Shown: positions 8,745 through 17,069 of the stretch, piece by piece | Position numbering within the stretch: position 1 is the stretch's first letter | Layout: each line of letters begins with the position of its first letter | From: Chitinophagales bacterium | GTDB taxonomy: Bacteria > Bacteroidota > Bacteroidia > Chitinophagales > Chitinophagaceae | NCBI GenBank assembly: GCA_013298665.1 | Contig: JAAFIK010000046.1 | Coordinates: 1-40,514 of the forward strand | DNA: 40,514 nt | Direction: 5' to 3' | Translations under genes and position numbers: made by a program | Notes under the pieces: model-generated | Told to the model about the DNA's origin: nothing | Seen by the model: the letters and a program-made list of their open reading frames with translations, nothing else | Databases searched by the model: none

Positions 8745-8752
8745 CAAATTTA
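8745..8752 (-). promoter_or_regulatory. Predicted -7 element of thrS
   Basis: The minus strand reads TAAATTTG, an exact TAnnTTTG match, about 31 bp before the thrS ATG. No clear TTG lies 19-21 bp further upstream, so the promoter call is moderate. The divergent gap 8715-8953 must also hold the promoter of the plus-strand exported-protein gene. Confidence 0.45.
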
Positions 8753-8953
8753 ACGAAGTATTAGCTATCTGCCGGATAAAGATTGCCCTATTTTGATCAC
8801 GATTGCTGAAATTTGCAGTTGCATTGGCTGTAGTATAAAAAGGGCGTAAAGGCCAGGGATGGGTTTTGCCATCTGCTGCAGGATGCGTAATTTTAACGAG
8901 GCATAAACATGTGTTTAACACACAATAATCATCACAGAAAAATTGCAGGAGCG

Positions 8954-10045
8954 ATGAAAAGATATTTACCTTTTTTACTAATGCTTTTTTCAGTAAGCAG
9001 TTTGTCCGCACAGAATTTTACCGGACAATGGAAGGGTCAATTTGTGGACAACAGTTCGTCGATGATGGGCTGGGGTGGCGAAAGTTGCGATTATGTACTC
9101 GAACTTGAAGTGAACGGCAACGAGGTTACCGGCTATTCTTACACCTACTTTTACGAACCGGGCAAAAAATACTATACCATTTGCCGCCTGAAAGGGTTCA
9201 TTAAAAAAGGAAGTAAATATGTGGAAGTAAGGGAAACGGAACGTACCAAGACAAACGTACCGGTACATATCCGCAACTGCTTTCAGATACACCGCCTCAC
9301 CTTTTACAAACAGGGTAATGAAGAAATGCTGGAAGGCAACTGGATACCTGCGCCCAACCAGGAAGGCGATTGCGGCTTTGGCAGTACCACACTCTCGCGC
9401 CGGGTGATGCAAACCAGTTACCCCTCCTTTAACAAAAAAGTAACGGCAACCCCGCCTGCAGCAAAAAAAACAACCCCAAAACTGCCCGACCTCAGCGATA
9501 AAAACAAAGCAAAAGCGCCTGCCCCTCCGGTAGCCAAAATACCCGTTGTTGTGCCTAAAAAAACAACCATTACACCTCCCCCCATAAAAAACAATGAAGT
9601 GGCAACCATGCCCGTAAAACCGGAAACGCTTGAAAAAAATACAGTGGCGAAGAAAACTGTAACCCCGGTTATTGCCGATAACAATGCTTTTGAAAAACGT
9701 AACAAAAGCCTTGTCAAAACAATCGAGATCACCCAGGAAACATTTACGGTTGACCTGTACGACAATGGGGATATTGACGGAGACAGCATCTCGGTATTTT
9801 ACAACAATAAACTTATCGTAAACCACAAACGCCTTACCGACAAGGCCATTACCCTTACTTTGGATGCGAATAACGGCAACGGCATTAATGAACTGGTGAT
9901 GTACGCCGAAAACCTCGGCACCATCCCCCCGAATACGGCACTCATGGTGGTAAAAGACGGCGACAACCGCTATGAAGTGCGGATTACCTCCGACACGGAA
10001 AAAAGTGGTGCCATCCGGTTTGTACACAAGTCAAAAACACAATAA
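8954..10045 (+). CDS. Exported two-domain protein with a Pro/Lys-rich linker
   Basis: The frame opens at 8909, but ATG 8954 gives a signal peptide ([20 protein letters not shown]) and is preceded by AGGAG. The mature protein has a beta-rich N-terminal domain (about residues 21-150, [12 protein letters not shown] to [11 protein letters not shown], with several Cys), a low-complexity linker (about 155-260) of Pro, Lys, Thr and Ala, and a C-terminal domain (about 265-363) with [20 protein letters not shown] and [18 protein letters not shown]. That C-terminal pattern recurs in exported Bacteroidota proteins, but I know of no assigned function. No T9SS domain or lipobox is visible, so the periplasm is the likely site. 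It is followed 40 bp later by a lipoprotein gene. Confidence 0.8.
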   Translation: MKRYLPFLLMLFSVSSLSAQNFTGQWKGQFVDNSSSMMGWGGESCDYVLELEVNGNEVTGYSYTYFYEPGKKYYTICRLKGFIKKGSKYVEVRETERTKTNVPVHIRNCFQIHRLTFYKQGNEEMLEGNWIPAPNQEGDCGFGSTTLSRRVMQTSYPSFNKKVTATPPAAKKTTPKLPDLSDKNKAKAPAPPVAKIPVVVPKKTTITPPPIKNNEVATMPVKPETLEKNTVAKKTVTPVIADNNAFEKRNKSLVKTIEITQETFTVDLYDNGDIDGDSISVFYNNKLIVNHKRLTDKAITLTLDANNGNGINELVMYAENLGTIPPNTALMVVKDGDNRYEVRITSDTEKSGAIRFVHKSKTQ

Positions 10046-10085
10046 AAGTTTTATTTCTGCGTTTTGCAGGGAAATCTGATTTCGC

Positions 10086-10532
10086 ATGAAAAAGTTTTAT
10101 CCCCTGCTGACAGGCATTGCCTGTATCACCTTGCTCACCGTCATTACATCCTGTAAAGGAGGAGATCCTGCCATAGCCAGGCCCAAAGAAGACCTGATCG
10201 TTGGCAAATGGAGCATCAATCGCATACAACTGAAAGTTTATTACAGCGGCGCATTGGCCAAAGACAGTTTGGTACCCCAACGACCTGTGCCTGAAAATTA
10301 TGTAATTTTTAATGCCAACCGTACGATGGAGTACAGGTTTAATAAAACCACTTCCGATTTTGGTACATATAGTTTTGTAGGTACAGATTCGATTTATGCC
10401 ATTATTGAAGGCACTACCTACAAATGGAAGAACCTGCTGCTTACAGAAACGAATTTTAATGTACTCAATACCACCACAAGTCCAAGCTTCCCGGGTGCTA
10501 CGCTGGATGCTTACCAAACCTTTGTCAGATAG
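10086..10532 (+). CDS. Small lipocalin-like lipoprotein
   Basis: This 148-residue protein begins with a lipoprotein signal peptide ending VITSC, so Cys23 or nearby would be lipidated. The mature part begins with a short Gly/Pro linker and then DLIVGKWSINRIQLKVYY, a start typical of lipocalin-like Bacteroidota lipoproteins. Further strands follow: NYVIFNANRTMEYRF, FGTYSFVGTDSIYAI, and KWKNLLLTETNFNVL. Localisation to the outer or inner membrane is not settled by sequence. No ligand is known. It lies 40 bp after another exported-protein gene on the same strand, probably co-transcribed, and is followed by a terminator. Confidence 0.78.
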   Translation: MKKFYPLLTGIACITLLTVITSCKGGDPAIARPKEDLIVGKWSINRIQLKVYYSGALAKDSLVPQRPVPENYVIFNANRTMEYRFNKTTSDFGTYSFVGTDSIYAIIEGTTYKWKNLLLTETNFNVLNTTTSPSFPGATLDAYQTFVR

Positions 10533-10601
10533 TCCGGATTGTTACAGGCCGCAAAACCGGGCGGCAAACATATATTTACGGTTCCACCCGGATCGGGGTT
10601 C

Positions 10602-10638
10602 AAACCGGCTGTGCATTTGTACAGCCGGTTTCTATTTA
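10602..10638 (+). terminator. Terminator of the lipoprotein gene, overlapping the 3' end of hutG
   Basis: AAACCGGCTGT (10602-10612) pairs with ACAGCCGGTTT (10621-10631) across an 8-base loop, followed by a T-rich tail. The tail overlaps the stop codon of the convergent hutG gene. The minus-strand side lacks a T-run, so it mainly serves the plus strand. Confidence 0.8.
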
Positions 10639-11688
10639 TGCCTGCTGGTGTGCTTTTATAAAATCACTCACCAGATAGCTGATGAGTTTACCCGTCAGTT
10701 CATCACGTCGGCCGTCTGAAAGCTGTACGGCTCCTTCACAAATGTGCAGGTAAGCAGGTTTGCTGTCGGTAGCCGCAAAACTGAGATATTGCCTGGCCTG
10801 CAGCGTGGAAATACCGCAGGGTGTTCCGGCACTGCTGAGTACTCCCTCCACACAATCGAGGTCAAGCTCAATACCCGTATGGGTATTTTCAGTAAAGCCT
10901 GTAGCATGTGCAATGGCCTGTATAAAGTTTTTTCGCTCGCTGATGAATATCTCTTCGTAACTGGTATAATCCACAAATGGGTTATTGTGAATCTCCATCA
11001 GCACCGTTTGCGGAATATAGTTTTCATGAATGCCAATAATACAATACTTACCCAGGTAGCCATCTTCTGCAGCATACCTGAATCCGTTGCCGCTGTGCCT
11101 GCCCTCTGCTGCCCGGTAATCGGCATGCGCATCTAAGTTGATACAATTGATTTGTGCCAAGGGAATGCGTTCGGCTTTATAGAGTCCTTTAGCCGTGCCT
11201 TTTATAATGGGATAAGTGTTGTTGTGCCCACCACCAATAACGATGGGAATCCTTCCGGTAGCCGTGATGATTTTGATCACTTCCTCAACCTCTTCATCAA
11301 TCTTACCCACTGCATGCCTGTAGGCATCGATCAGCTCCGATTGTCCATGCGCATTCTTATCAATGAGGTATTTAATATCCCCGAAGTCAAAATGCCCGAG
11401 CAGGAGCAGGTCCTCACCAGGCAGAAATTCGTTGCTCTGGATATTGAGGAAGGCCTGCAAAAAGGGCAGCCAGGCCGTATCGGCACCACCGGCGCCATAA
11501 TTCGCCCTTACCCCAATGTCTTCCGGTATGCCCAGGAGTACATAACGGGCGGCAGACCGGTTGAGTTCTTCTCCCCAGTGCGCAGGTTCGTGGATATGCT
11601 GCAGCCGTTCACCCAGCTTGGTTTCAAACCGCCTGATTTTAGTCAGCGACAGGATGTCGTTTTTGTTGTAGAATTTAAAATGCTCCAT
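10636..11688 (-). CDS. hutG: Formimidoylglutamase-like protein of the arginase family
   Basis: Predicted to hydrolyse N-formimidoyl-L-glutamate to glutamate and formamide, the last step of one histidine-degradation route. The 350-residue protein has the arginase-family manganese motifs in order: GGGHNNTY (near residue 152), NLDAHADYR (near 188) and GIELDLDCVEG (near 277). The N-terminal part YVLLGIPEDIGVRANYGAGGADTAW is typical of the Bacteroidota HutG branch. The assignment within the arginase/agmatinase family is supported by hutI, 42 bp upstream in the same direction. hutH and hutU are not in the window. Confidence 0.85.
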   Translation of the reverse strand: MEHFKFYNKNDILSLTKIRRFETKLGERLQHIHEPAHWGEELNRSAARYVLLGIPEDIGVRANYGAGGADTAWLPFLQAFLNIQSNEFLPGEDLLLLGHFDFGDIKYLIDKNAHGQSELIDAYRHAVGKIDEEVEEVIKIITATGRIPIVIGGGHNNTYPIIKGTAKGLYKAERIPLAQINCINLDAHADYRAAEGRHSGNGFRYAAEDGYLGKYCIIGIHENYIPQTVLMEIHNNPFVDYTSYEEIFISERKNFIQAIAHATGFTENTHTGIELDLDCVEGVLSSAGTPCGISTLQARQYLSFAATDSKPAYLHICEGAVQLSDGRRDELTGKLISYLVSDFIKAHQQA

Positions 11689-11730
11689 TGCACAATATAA
11701 ATCAATTCTGGTAACAGTGAAAATTTCTGC

Positions 11731-12996
11731 CTACCTGCTTACCCATTCGCCGTTAATCATTACCCGGCTGATACAGTTGGTGCCAAACGCATAAGGCAGC
11801 CAGGCTAAGGAAGGCACAGGGCGGGTAAAAATCAGGTTCGCTTTTTTGCCCACTGTTATTGATCCCACCAGATCCCCGGCTCCCATGGCATGTGCGCCAT
11901 TGAGTGTGGCGGCATTAATGGCCTCTTCGGGCAATAATTTCATGCCGATACAACTGAGCGATACCACAAAATTCATATTGCCGCTGGGTGACGAGCCCGG
12001 GTTAAAGTCCGACGCAAGCGCAATGGCTGTACCGGCATCGATGAGTGCGCGGGCGGGCTGATAAGGCATCCGCAGGAAGAAGGCAGCAGTAGGCAGCAGG
12101 GTACAGACGGGCGCCCCCGGCTGTGCAGCCGCAAACGACAGGTCAGCAATATCATTTTCGGTAAGGGTTTCAAGGTGATCGAGCGAAAGGGCATTCATCC
12201 GCAATCCGCTTCGGATTCCCCCGATACTGTTCAGTTGGTTAACATGCAGTTTGGGCCGGAGGCCGTATTGCATACCGGCGGTACAAACAATCTCCATCTC
12301 TTCCGGAGAGAAGAATCCTTCTTCACAAAAAACATCAATATAGTCAGCCAGCTTCTCCCTTCCGATGATGGGCAGCATTTCATGAATGATGAGATCCAGG
12401 TAAGCGGCATGATCGTCTTTATAGCGCTCAGGATAAGCATGTGCCCCCAGGAATGTAGCACGGATCTGCAGGTTCGATCGTTCTTTGAGGCGTTTGATGA
12501 CGCGAAGCATTTTTAACTCGCCATCAACCGTCAGGCCATAGCCGCTCTTGATTTCGATGGCGCCGGTACCCAATGCCGAAAGCTCCTGCAACCTTGCCCA
12601 TGCGAGAGTAAAAAGCGTATCCTCCGTATAGTCATTAAGTACTCCCGCCGAATGGAGGATACCCCCTCCCTGCGCAGCAATCTCAGCATAACTCATCCCC
12701 TTCAGCTTACAGACAAACTCTTCTTCGCGGCTCCGGGCAAAAACAAGGTGTGTATGGCTGTCGCACCAGGCCGGCAACACCATACTACCCGCAGCATCTG
12801 CCACTTCACGCGGCAGTTGGGGTACCAACAGTTCAAGATCGTGCATAGCCCCGTATTCGGCAATCACCCCATCTTCCACCAGCAGGAAGGCCTCCTGAAT
12901 ACAGGGAAGGTTTGCCAATGCGGCACCTTTGAGTAAGGGGCTGTCTTCGCGTGTATTGACAAGCTGGCGGATATGTGTAAAGAGTATCGTGGACAT
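11731..12996 (-). CDS. hutI: Imidazolonepropionase
   Basis: Opens the ring of 4-imidazolone-5-propanoate to N-formimidoyl-L-glutamate, the substrate of HutG encoded next. ATG 12996 (MSTILFTHIRQLVNT) is preferred over an upstream ATG at 13029 because it gives a 421-residue protein close to family length. Amidohydrolase-fold features: the metal-binding CDSHTHLVFA, the family-specific GAIEIKSGYGLTVDGELKMLR, ATFLGAHAYPERY, IDVFCEEGFFS, HVNQLNSIGG and ASDFNPGSSPSGNM. A cytoplasmic zinc or iron enzyme. A terminator-like hairpin lies about 57 bp upstream on the same strand, so hutI-hutG should have their own promoter in that short space. Confidence 0.93.
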   Translation of the reverse strand: MSTILFTHIRQLVNTREDSPLLKGAALANLPCIQEAFLLVEDGVIAEYGAMHDLELLVPQLPREVADAAGSMVLPAWCDSHTHLVFARSREEEFVCKLKGMSYAEIAAQGGGILHSAGVLNDYTEDTLFTLAWARLQELSALGTGAIEIKSGYGLTVDGELKMLRVIKRLKERSNLQIRATFLGAHAYPERYKDDHAAYLDLIIHEMLPIIGREKLADYIDVFCEEGFFSPEEMEIVCTAGMQYGLRPKLHVNQLNSIGGIRSGLRMNALSLDHLETLTENDIADLSFAAAQPGAPVCTLLPTAAFFLRMPYQPARALIDAGTAIALASDFNPGSSPSGNMNFVVSLSCIGMKLLPEEAINAATLNGAHAMGAGDLVGSITVGKKANLIFTRPVPSLAWLPYAFGTNCISRVMINGEWVSR

Positions 12997-13052
12997 TCCG
13001 GTATGGTTTGTAGAATAAAAATAAGTCATACGGGTCAGAAAAAGGCAGAAAG

Positions 13053-13078
13053 AAAAAGGGCGGCATTGCTGCCCGCCC
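13053..13078 (-). terminator. Terminator-like hairpin upstream of hutI
   Basis: On the minus strand GGGCGGGCA and TGCCGCCC form a stem with one bulged base and a four-base loop, followed by TTTTT (complement of 13053-13057). It would stop minus-strand transcription before hutI. Confidence 0.6.
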
Positions 13079-13190
13079 CTTTACCGAAATTGAAAAACCA
13101 CTAAAACCTAATCATTTAGGACAGGCATCTACGGTGTATTGCACCCGATGTGTCCGTATTAATATTATTAACTGAAAAAACTGGCATTTT

Positions 13191-13233
13191 TAAAAAGAAC
13201 CCAGGTTATACAATCCCCGCGTATAACCTGGGT
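13191..13233 (-). terminator. Terminator of the histidine kinase/response regulator operon
   Basis: A perfect 13-bp stem, ACCCAGGTTATAC (13199-13211) with GTATAACCTGGGT (13221-13233), loop of nine. On the minus strand it is followed by TCTTTTTA. It lies about 180 bp after the response-regulator stop. Confidence 0.75.
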
Positions 13234-13413
13234 CAAAAGAGTGAACCCTTACACATAATATTCTGATCCTCTCTTTATGATAATACTCCCGTTAAGAATC
13301 CATGGCAAAAATGATACAATTGTTGGTGGCAAAACAGCGTACTACTACTGAATCTGCAACACGTATTTCTACCTGTATGAGAATAATGTTCACAAAATGG
13401 GAGAAAAAATCTG

Positions 13414-14085
13414 TCAGAGTCCGATTTTATAGAGGTTGTTCCGGATGGCGAAGATGACGAGGCCGGCGGTGTTACGGCAGCCGGTCTTGGCGAGCAGGTT
13501 GTTGCGGTGGCCTTCAACCGTTCGGGTGCTGATGAAAAGCTGCTCTCCGATTTCTGCGTTCGTCAGTTCCTTGCAGAGCAGGACAATGATTTCTTTTTCG
13601 CGCTGGGTAAGTTCAATAGGAATATTGGTAATATTACGGATATCAGTATCGCGGTATTGCGAAGCTTTCCGCATGGCCTCAAGGGTAGCATTATTGAAAT
13701 AAAAGCCTGCTTTCCGGGTGGTCCGGATGGCCGTGATGAGTTCTTCTGATTCGCAGTTCTTGGTAAGGTAACCACAGGCACCGGCCTCGATCATTTTACT
13801 GATAAAACGTTCCTGGTCATATACGGAAAGCACGATTACTTTAATGGAAGGATAATCGCGATGGAGGATATCATTGAGTTCCACACCGTTCATCTCAGGC
13901 ATGTGCATATCGATAAGGGCGATATCGGGCAATTGATCCTCCAGACGTTTGATGCAATCCAGCATCAATTTTCCGTTCTCTGCTTCGGCAACAAGTTCAA
14001 AATCGGGAATACTGCGGATGATACCCGCCAGGCCTTCCCTGAACAGTTGCTGGTCGTCGGCCAAAGCAATCCTGATTCTTGTCAT
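13414..14085 (-). CDS. NarL/FixJ-type response regulator
   Basis: A cytoplasmic two-component regulator of 223 residues. The receiver domain (about 1-125) has the acidic pair Asp10-Asp11, phospho-acceptor Asp59 in IALIDMHMPEMNG, and Lys109 in GYLTK. A LuxR-type DNA-binding domain follows (about 155-218): LTQREKEIIVLLCKELTNAE and STRTVEGHRNNLLAKTG. It starts 9 bp after the stop of the histidine kinase gene and closes a three-gene operon with that kinase and a multi-pass membrane protein. Targets are unknown; no operator could be assigned by eye. Confidence 0.95.
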   Translation of the reverse strand: MTRIRIALADDQQLFREGLAGIIRSIPDFELVAEAENGKLMLDCIKRLEDQLPDIALIDMHMPEMNGVELNDILHRDYPSIKVIVLSVYDQERFISKMIEAGACGYLTKNCESEELITAIRTTRKAGFYFNNATLEAMRKASQYRDTDIRNITNIPIELTQREKEIIVLLCKELTNAEIGEQLFISTRTVEGHRNNLLAKTGCRNTAGLVIFAIRNNLYKIGL

Positions 14086-14094
14086 TTCGCAAAT

Positions 14095-14889
14095 TTAACT
14101 CCCAATTTGAGACTCTTGTAATTTTATTGTCATTTTAAAGCCATTACCTGGCGAAGTGTCTGCTTCGTAGTCCGCTTTGATCATGCCGAGCCTGCTTTCT
14201 ATATTCTGCATACCCATACCCGACCGCTCCGCCGGCCCCAGCACAAACCCTTTTCCGTCATCCTGGTATGTAAGGATGAGGCAGCGCCCTTCTTTACGGG
14301 CAGTTAGCGTTACCTCTTTTGCCCCGGCGTGTTTTACCGTGTTCGACAGCAACTCCTGTACCACCCGGTAAAGGGCAAGAGAGGCTTTATTGCCCAATTG
14401 GTCTAATGCAGCACCAGCACTGTTATGCAGTGTAAGTTTCAACTGGCCGGAGATATTAAAAGCGTCACAAAGCTCGTGAAGTGTATGTTCAAGCCCGAAG
14501 AGTTCGAGTCCCGGCGGCATCAGGCTGTGCGAGATGTTGCGTACAGTGGTTATAATATTATCAATCAGTGGCTTATACGCCTGTTCCCCGGGTTTGTTTT
14601 CCTGGCTGCCGGCGATACTGCCCATTACCAGGCGCAGGTTGGACAGCGCAGCGCCCACATCATCGTGCAGGTCGCGGCCAATCCGCCTGCGTTCGTCTTC
14701 CTGCGATTGTAAAACGGTATGCAGCAATTGGTTGCGGTGTTCGAGTTCAGCAAGCTGCATGGCTTCTTTTTGCTGCGATGCACGCCGTTGGTAGCGCAGA
14801 AAAAAGAATACAAAGGATGCCGCAAGGATAAATGTTGCCGACATGGCAAAAATTACAAGCAGGGCTATATTGTCGGTTACTTTTTGCAT
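14095..14889 (-). CDS. HisKA_3-type sensor histidine kinase with a single membrane anchor
   Basis: ATG 14889 (MQKVTDNIALLVIF) is chosen over an earlier ATG at 14952 because it puts the membrane helix at the N-terminus (residues 8-31); the longer form would add a His-rich stretch that is only the overlapping gene in another frame. The 264-residue protein then has a coiled-coil-like linker, the HisKA_3 box with His75 in RRIGRDLHDDVGAAL, and an HATPase_c domain with Asn183 (ELLSNTVKH), DDGKGF (210-215) and GMGMQNIESRL. It has no extracellular or PAS sensor domain. Its first 13 bp overlap the end of the membrane-protein gene, suggesting that protein provides the sensing. It should phosphorylate the response regulator encoded 9 bp downstream. 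Confidence 0.93.
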   Translation of the reverse strand: MQKVTDNIALLVIFAMSATFILAASFVFFFLRYQRRASQQKEAMQLAELEHRNQLLHTVLQSQEDERRRIGRDLHDDVGAALSNLRLVMGSIAGSQENKPGEQAYKPLIDNIITTVRNISHSLMPPGLELFGLEHTLHELCDAFNISGQLKLTLHNSAGAALDQLGNKASLALYRVVQELLSNTVKHAGAKEVTLTARKEGRCLILTYQDDGKGFVLGPAERSGMGMQNIESRLGMIKADYEADTSPGNGFKMTIKLQESQIGS

Positions 14890-15512
14890 TTGAGAAAGCC
14901 TATGGTGAAGAGGATGTACATGAGCAGCACAAAAACAGCGTGGATGCCCCATACGATATAAAACTGGGTCTGTGAAACCTGCAGGATAAAATTTGAGAAG
15001 ACGTACAGCATGGATGAACCGGAAAAGTACAACAGCAATGCCGTATTGAACCAGAACTCAGGCAGGTCGCTCACTTTGCCCTGTGGCACTTCCACCACCA
15101 GTTTGGCAAAATAGTTCATCGACAGCAACATGATGATGATAGCACCTAAGGAAAGCGAATAACTGTTGTAGCTGAGCAAGGGTTGCCAGAACAGGGCATT
15201 GGCTATACAGGCCAGTACGAAGCCCATCTGCAAGGCAACAATGGCGGCCCTTATCCTGTTCCCCGTGAGCAGGTATTTATAAAGTGTAGTAAGCACCACA
15301 AACTCTATGGCCGTATAAAAATGGAGCAATGGCAGGTTGGCAGCCTTATTAAAAGCAAACAGGTCGCCCGCGAGGTTGATGGCGGCAGAAACCAGCAGAT
15401 AGGCCAAAACGATCTTCGCCGTTTTACCCAGCAACTCCCAACGGGAAAACCCATAAAATAAAGGGAGCAATATACTTAGTGGTACAATTGCTCCCATTAA
15501 AAGCTTGTTCAT
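14877..15512 (-). CDS. Multi-pass membrane protein, possible sensor partner of the kinase
   Basis: A 211-residue hydrophobic protein with about six or seven predicted membrane helices, for example residues 3-22, 34-52, 64-82, 88-108, 117-135 and 186-207. Polar or aromatic residues lie in several helices, including HFYTAIEF and WGIHAVF. I recognise no named family. It is the first of three overlapping or adjacent genes (overlap of 13 bp with the kinase gene, then 9 bp to the regulator), and the kinase has no sensor domain of its own. A role as signal receptor or kinase modulator is therefore plausible, but it is inferred from context only. Confidence 0.75.
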   Translation of the reverse strand: MNKLLMGAIVPLSILLPLFYGFSRWELLGKTAKIVLAYLLVSAAINLAGDLFAFNKAANLPLLHFYTAIEFVVLTTLYKYLLTGNRIRAAIVALQMGFVLACIANALFWQPLLSYNSYSLSLGAIIIMLLSMNYFAKLVVEVPQGKVSDLPEFWFNTALLLYFSGSSMLYVFSNFILQVSQTQFYIVWGIHAVFVLLMYILFTIGFLKCKK

Positions 15513-15542
15513 ATTTGTGTGTGCAACACAGGATTAGCGTGA

Positions 15543-15932
15543 TTACAGCGGAGGAAATTCGAACAGGGGGCTCTGGATATCACATGCCTGCGGGCAGGGA
15601 GAGGTGAAATCGTAAATCGCACTCTGCACTTCGCCTGTGATACCCGGAACACTGAGGATGTCAGTATTCTTGGCCGTTACCGGTACCAGTACCAGTTTAA
15701 TGGCAGTAACATCGTCTTTCGAGGGCAGTCCAAGATAAGCGCGAACTGCTACGGCTTCGGTGTGAAACTTTGCAAGATTCATAATATCCTCCATTGGAAT
15801 GTAAAAAGCCCTGATGTAATTGTTAGGTTCAATCTGACTGACAAAGTTCCGCCAGAGTGTTGTGTAATCAATAGCTTCCCCTAATGGAATAGTATCTTTA
15901 GGGTCAATCTGCGTTTGAATTTGATCGTTCAT
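15543..15932 (-). CDS. Small soluble protein of unknown function
   Basis: A 129-residue protein with no signal peptide or membrane helix. Visible parts are an acidic N-terminus, a central mixed alpha/beta region (TLWRNFVSQIEPNNYIRAFY, then LAKFHTEAVAVRAYLGL) and a C-terminal SPCPQACDIQSPLFEFPPL with two Cys. I have no named family for it. It lies 30 bp upstream of the membrane-protein gene on the same strand and may be the first gene of the sensor operon. A TATATTTG promoter element is found 36 bp upstream. Composition looks coding and the start has no close competitor. Confidence 0.65.
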   Translation of the reverse strand: MNDQIQTQIDPKDTIPLGEAIDYTTLWRNFVSQIEPNNYIRAFYIPMEDIMNLAKFHTEAVAVRAYLGLPSKDDVTAIKLVLVPVTAKNTDILSVPGITGEVQSAIYDFTSPCPQACDIQSPLFEFPPL

Positions 15933-15967
15933 GATGAAAGGTTTGGGTGAAAAATATATCTGAATTC

Positions 15968-15975
15968 CAAATATA
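15968..15975 (-). promoter_or_regulatory. Predicted -7 element upstream of the small-protein/sensor operon
   Basis: The minus strand reads TATATTTG, an exact TAnnTTTG match, 36 bp before the ATG at 15932. The -33 TTG is not clear. It would drive the small protein and possibly the membrane protein, kinase and regulator genes. Confidence 0.5.
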
Positions 15976-16059
15976 TAGAAAACCTCTCACTATTACCACT
16001 ATGCCAGGACTATGTTTTCTTTAAATAATGATTTGCCAACCGTCTCATCAAGCCGGTAT

Positions 16060-16974
16060 TTATAGCATGGTATTCTTTTCTGCTTTCCACTTTCCAACCC
16101 CCCAACCGGGGATAACATGTTTTTCGCTGTGGTAAGAAGACCGGACTAACGGGCCACTCTCAACATAGTCAAACCCCAGGCCATAGCCGATTTCACGGAA
16201 CTCTGCAAATTCATCGGGATGAACAAAGCGTTGTACCCCAAGGTGCTTCTGCGTGGGCTGGAGGTATTGCCCGATCGTGATTACATCTACCGACTGCCCG
16301 CGAAGGTCTTCCATCGTCCGGATCACTTCTTCCCTTGTTTCACCCAGGCCGAGCATAATGCCGCTTTTCGTACGCATCCCTCCCTCCTTCAGAATGGCAA
16401 GGGTTTCCATGCTTTGTCCGTATTTAGCCTGTATGCGTACCTGCCGGGTAAGCCGCTCAACAGTTTCGATATTATGGCTCACCACTTCAGGCGCCGCTTC
16501 AATGATGGGCTGTATGTTGTGCCGCTGCGCTTTAAAATCAGGAATAAGTGTTTCCAGCGTTGTTCCGGGATTCAGGGCTTTTACTGCTTTAATGGTATTG
16601 TACCAGATGGTGCTGCCTCCGTCTTTAAGTTCGTCGCGATCTACGGAAGTGATAACGGCATGTTTCACCTTCATCAGGTGGATCGCTTCTGCTACACGCT
16701 GGGGTTCATCCCAATCCACAGCCTCCGGTCTCCCGGTGGCTACAGCACAAAAAGCACAACTGCGGGTGCAGATATTGCCCAGTATCATAAAAGTGGCCGT
16801 ACCCTCGCCCCAGCATTCACCCATATTGGGGCAATTGCCACTTTCGCATATCGTATGCAGTTTATGGGTATCAACGAGGTTACGTACGTGTTTATATTCT
16901 TCTCCGATCGGCAACTTTACCCTAAGCCAGTTGGGCTTCTTCGGTTTGGGTTCCGACACTGCTGCTGCTGTCAT
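16060..16974 (-). CDS. lipA: Lipoyl synthase
   Basis: A radical-SAM enzyme that inserts two sulfur atoms into protein-bound octanoyl groups to make lipoyl cofactor. ATG 16974 ([22 protein letters not shown]) is preferred over an upstream ATG at 17016, giving 304 residues, the usual length. The auxiliary cluster is held by the three Cys of [12 protein letters not shown]. The radical-SAM cluster is bound by CTRSCAFC. The C-terminal RSSYHSE matches the serine ligand motif of the family. Also seen are [10 protein letters not shown] and ETLIPDF. All key residues are present. lipB is not adjacent. Confidence 0.97.
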   Translation of the reverse strand: MTAAAVSEPKPKKPNWLRVKLPIGEEYKHVRNLVDTHKLHTICESGNCPNMGECWGEGTATFMILGNICTRSCAFCAVATGRPEAVDWDEPQRVAEAIHLMKVKHAVITSVDRDELKDGGSTIWYNTIKAVKALNPGTTLETLIPDFKAQRHNIQPIIEAAPEVVSHNIETVERLTRQVRIQAKYGQSMETLAILKEGGMRTKSGIMLGLGETREEVIRTMEDLRGQSVDVITIGQYLQPTQKHLGVQRFVHPDEFAEFREIGYGLGFDYVESGPLVRSSYHSEKHVIPGWGVGKWKAEKNTML

Positions 16975-17069
16975 GCTGATGTGATAATCGTGATAAATAA
17001 ATACAAAGGTATGCACTTATCTTGTTGCAGTACAACCTTTGTGATCAGGCAGGTAAGCGTTCAATACCA

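Larger units (their letters stand above)
12997..13413. other. Gap holding two terminator hairpins
   Basis: About 415 bp without a recognised gene lie between hutI and the response-regulator gene. It holds the two hairpins listed separately and AT-rich DNA. A minus-strand frame of 23 codons (MPVFSVNNINTDTSGAIHR...) lies between them but has no recognised relative, so I do not call it a gene. A small RNA between the hairpins is possible but unsupported. Confidence 0.5.

Noticed and set aside
6102..9011. thrS starting at the far-upstream ATG 9011
   Set aside because: It would add about 100 residues with no ThrRS similarity and overlap the divergent exported-protein gene. ATG 8714 gives the family start.
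8990..10027. Long minus-strand frame opposite the exported-protein gene
   Set aside because: It is a mirror of the plus-strand gene's Lys/Pro-rich linker; the plus strand has the signal peptide, ribosome-binding site and domain similarity.
13100..13199. 23-codon minus-strand frame between the two hairpins as a small gene
   Set aside because: No recognised relative and no clear promoter or ribosome-binding site; kept only as part of the transcript question.
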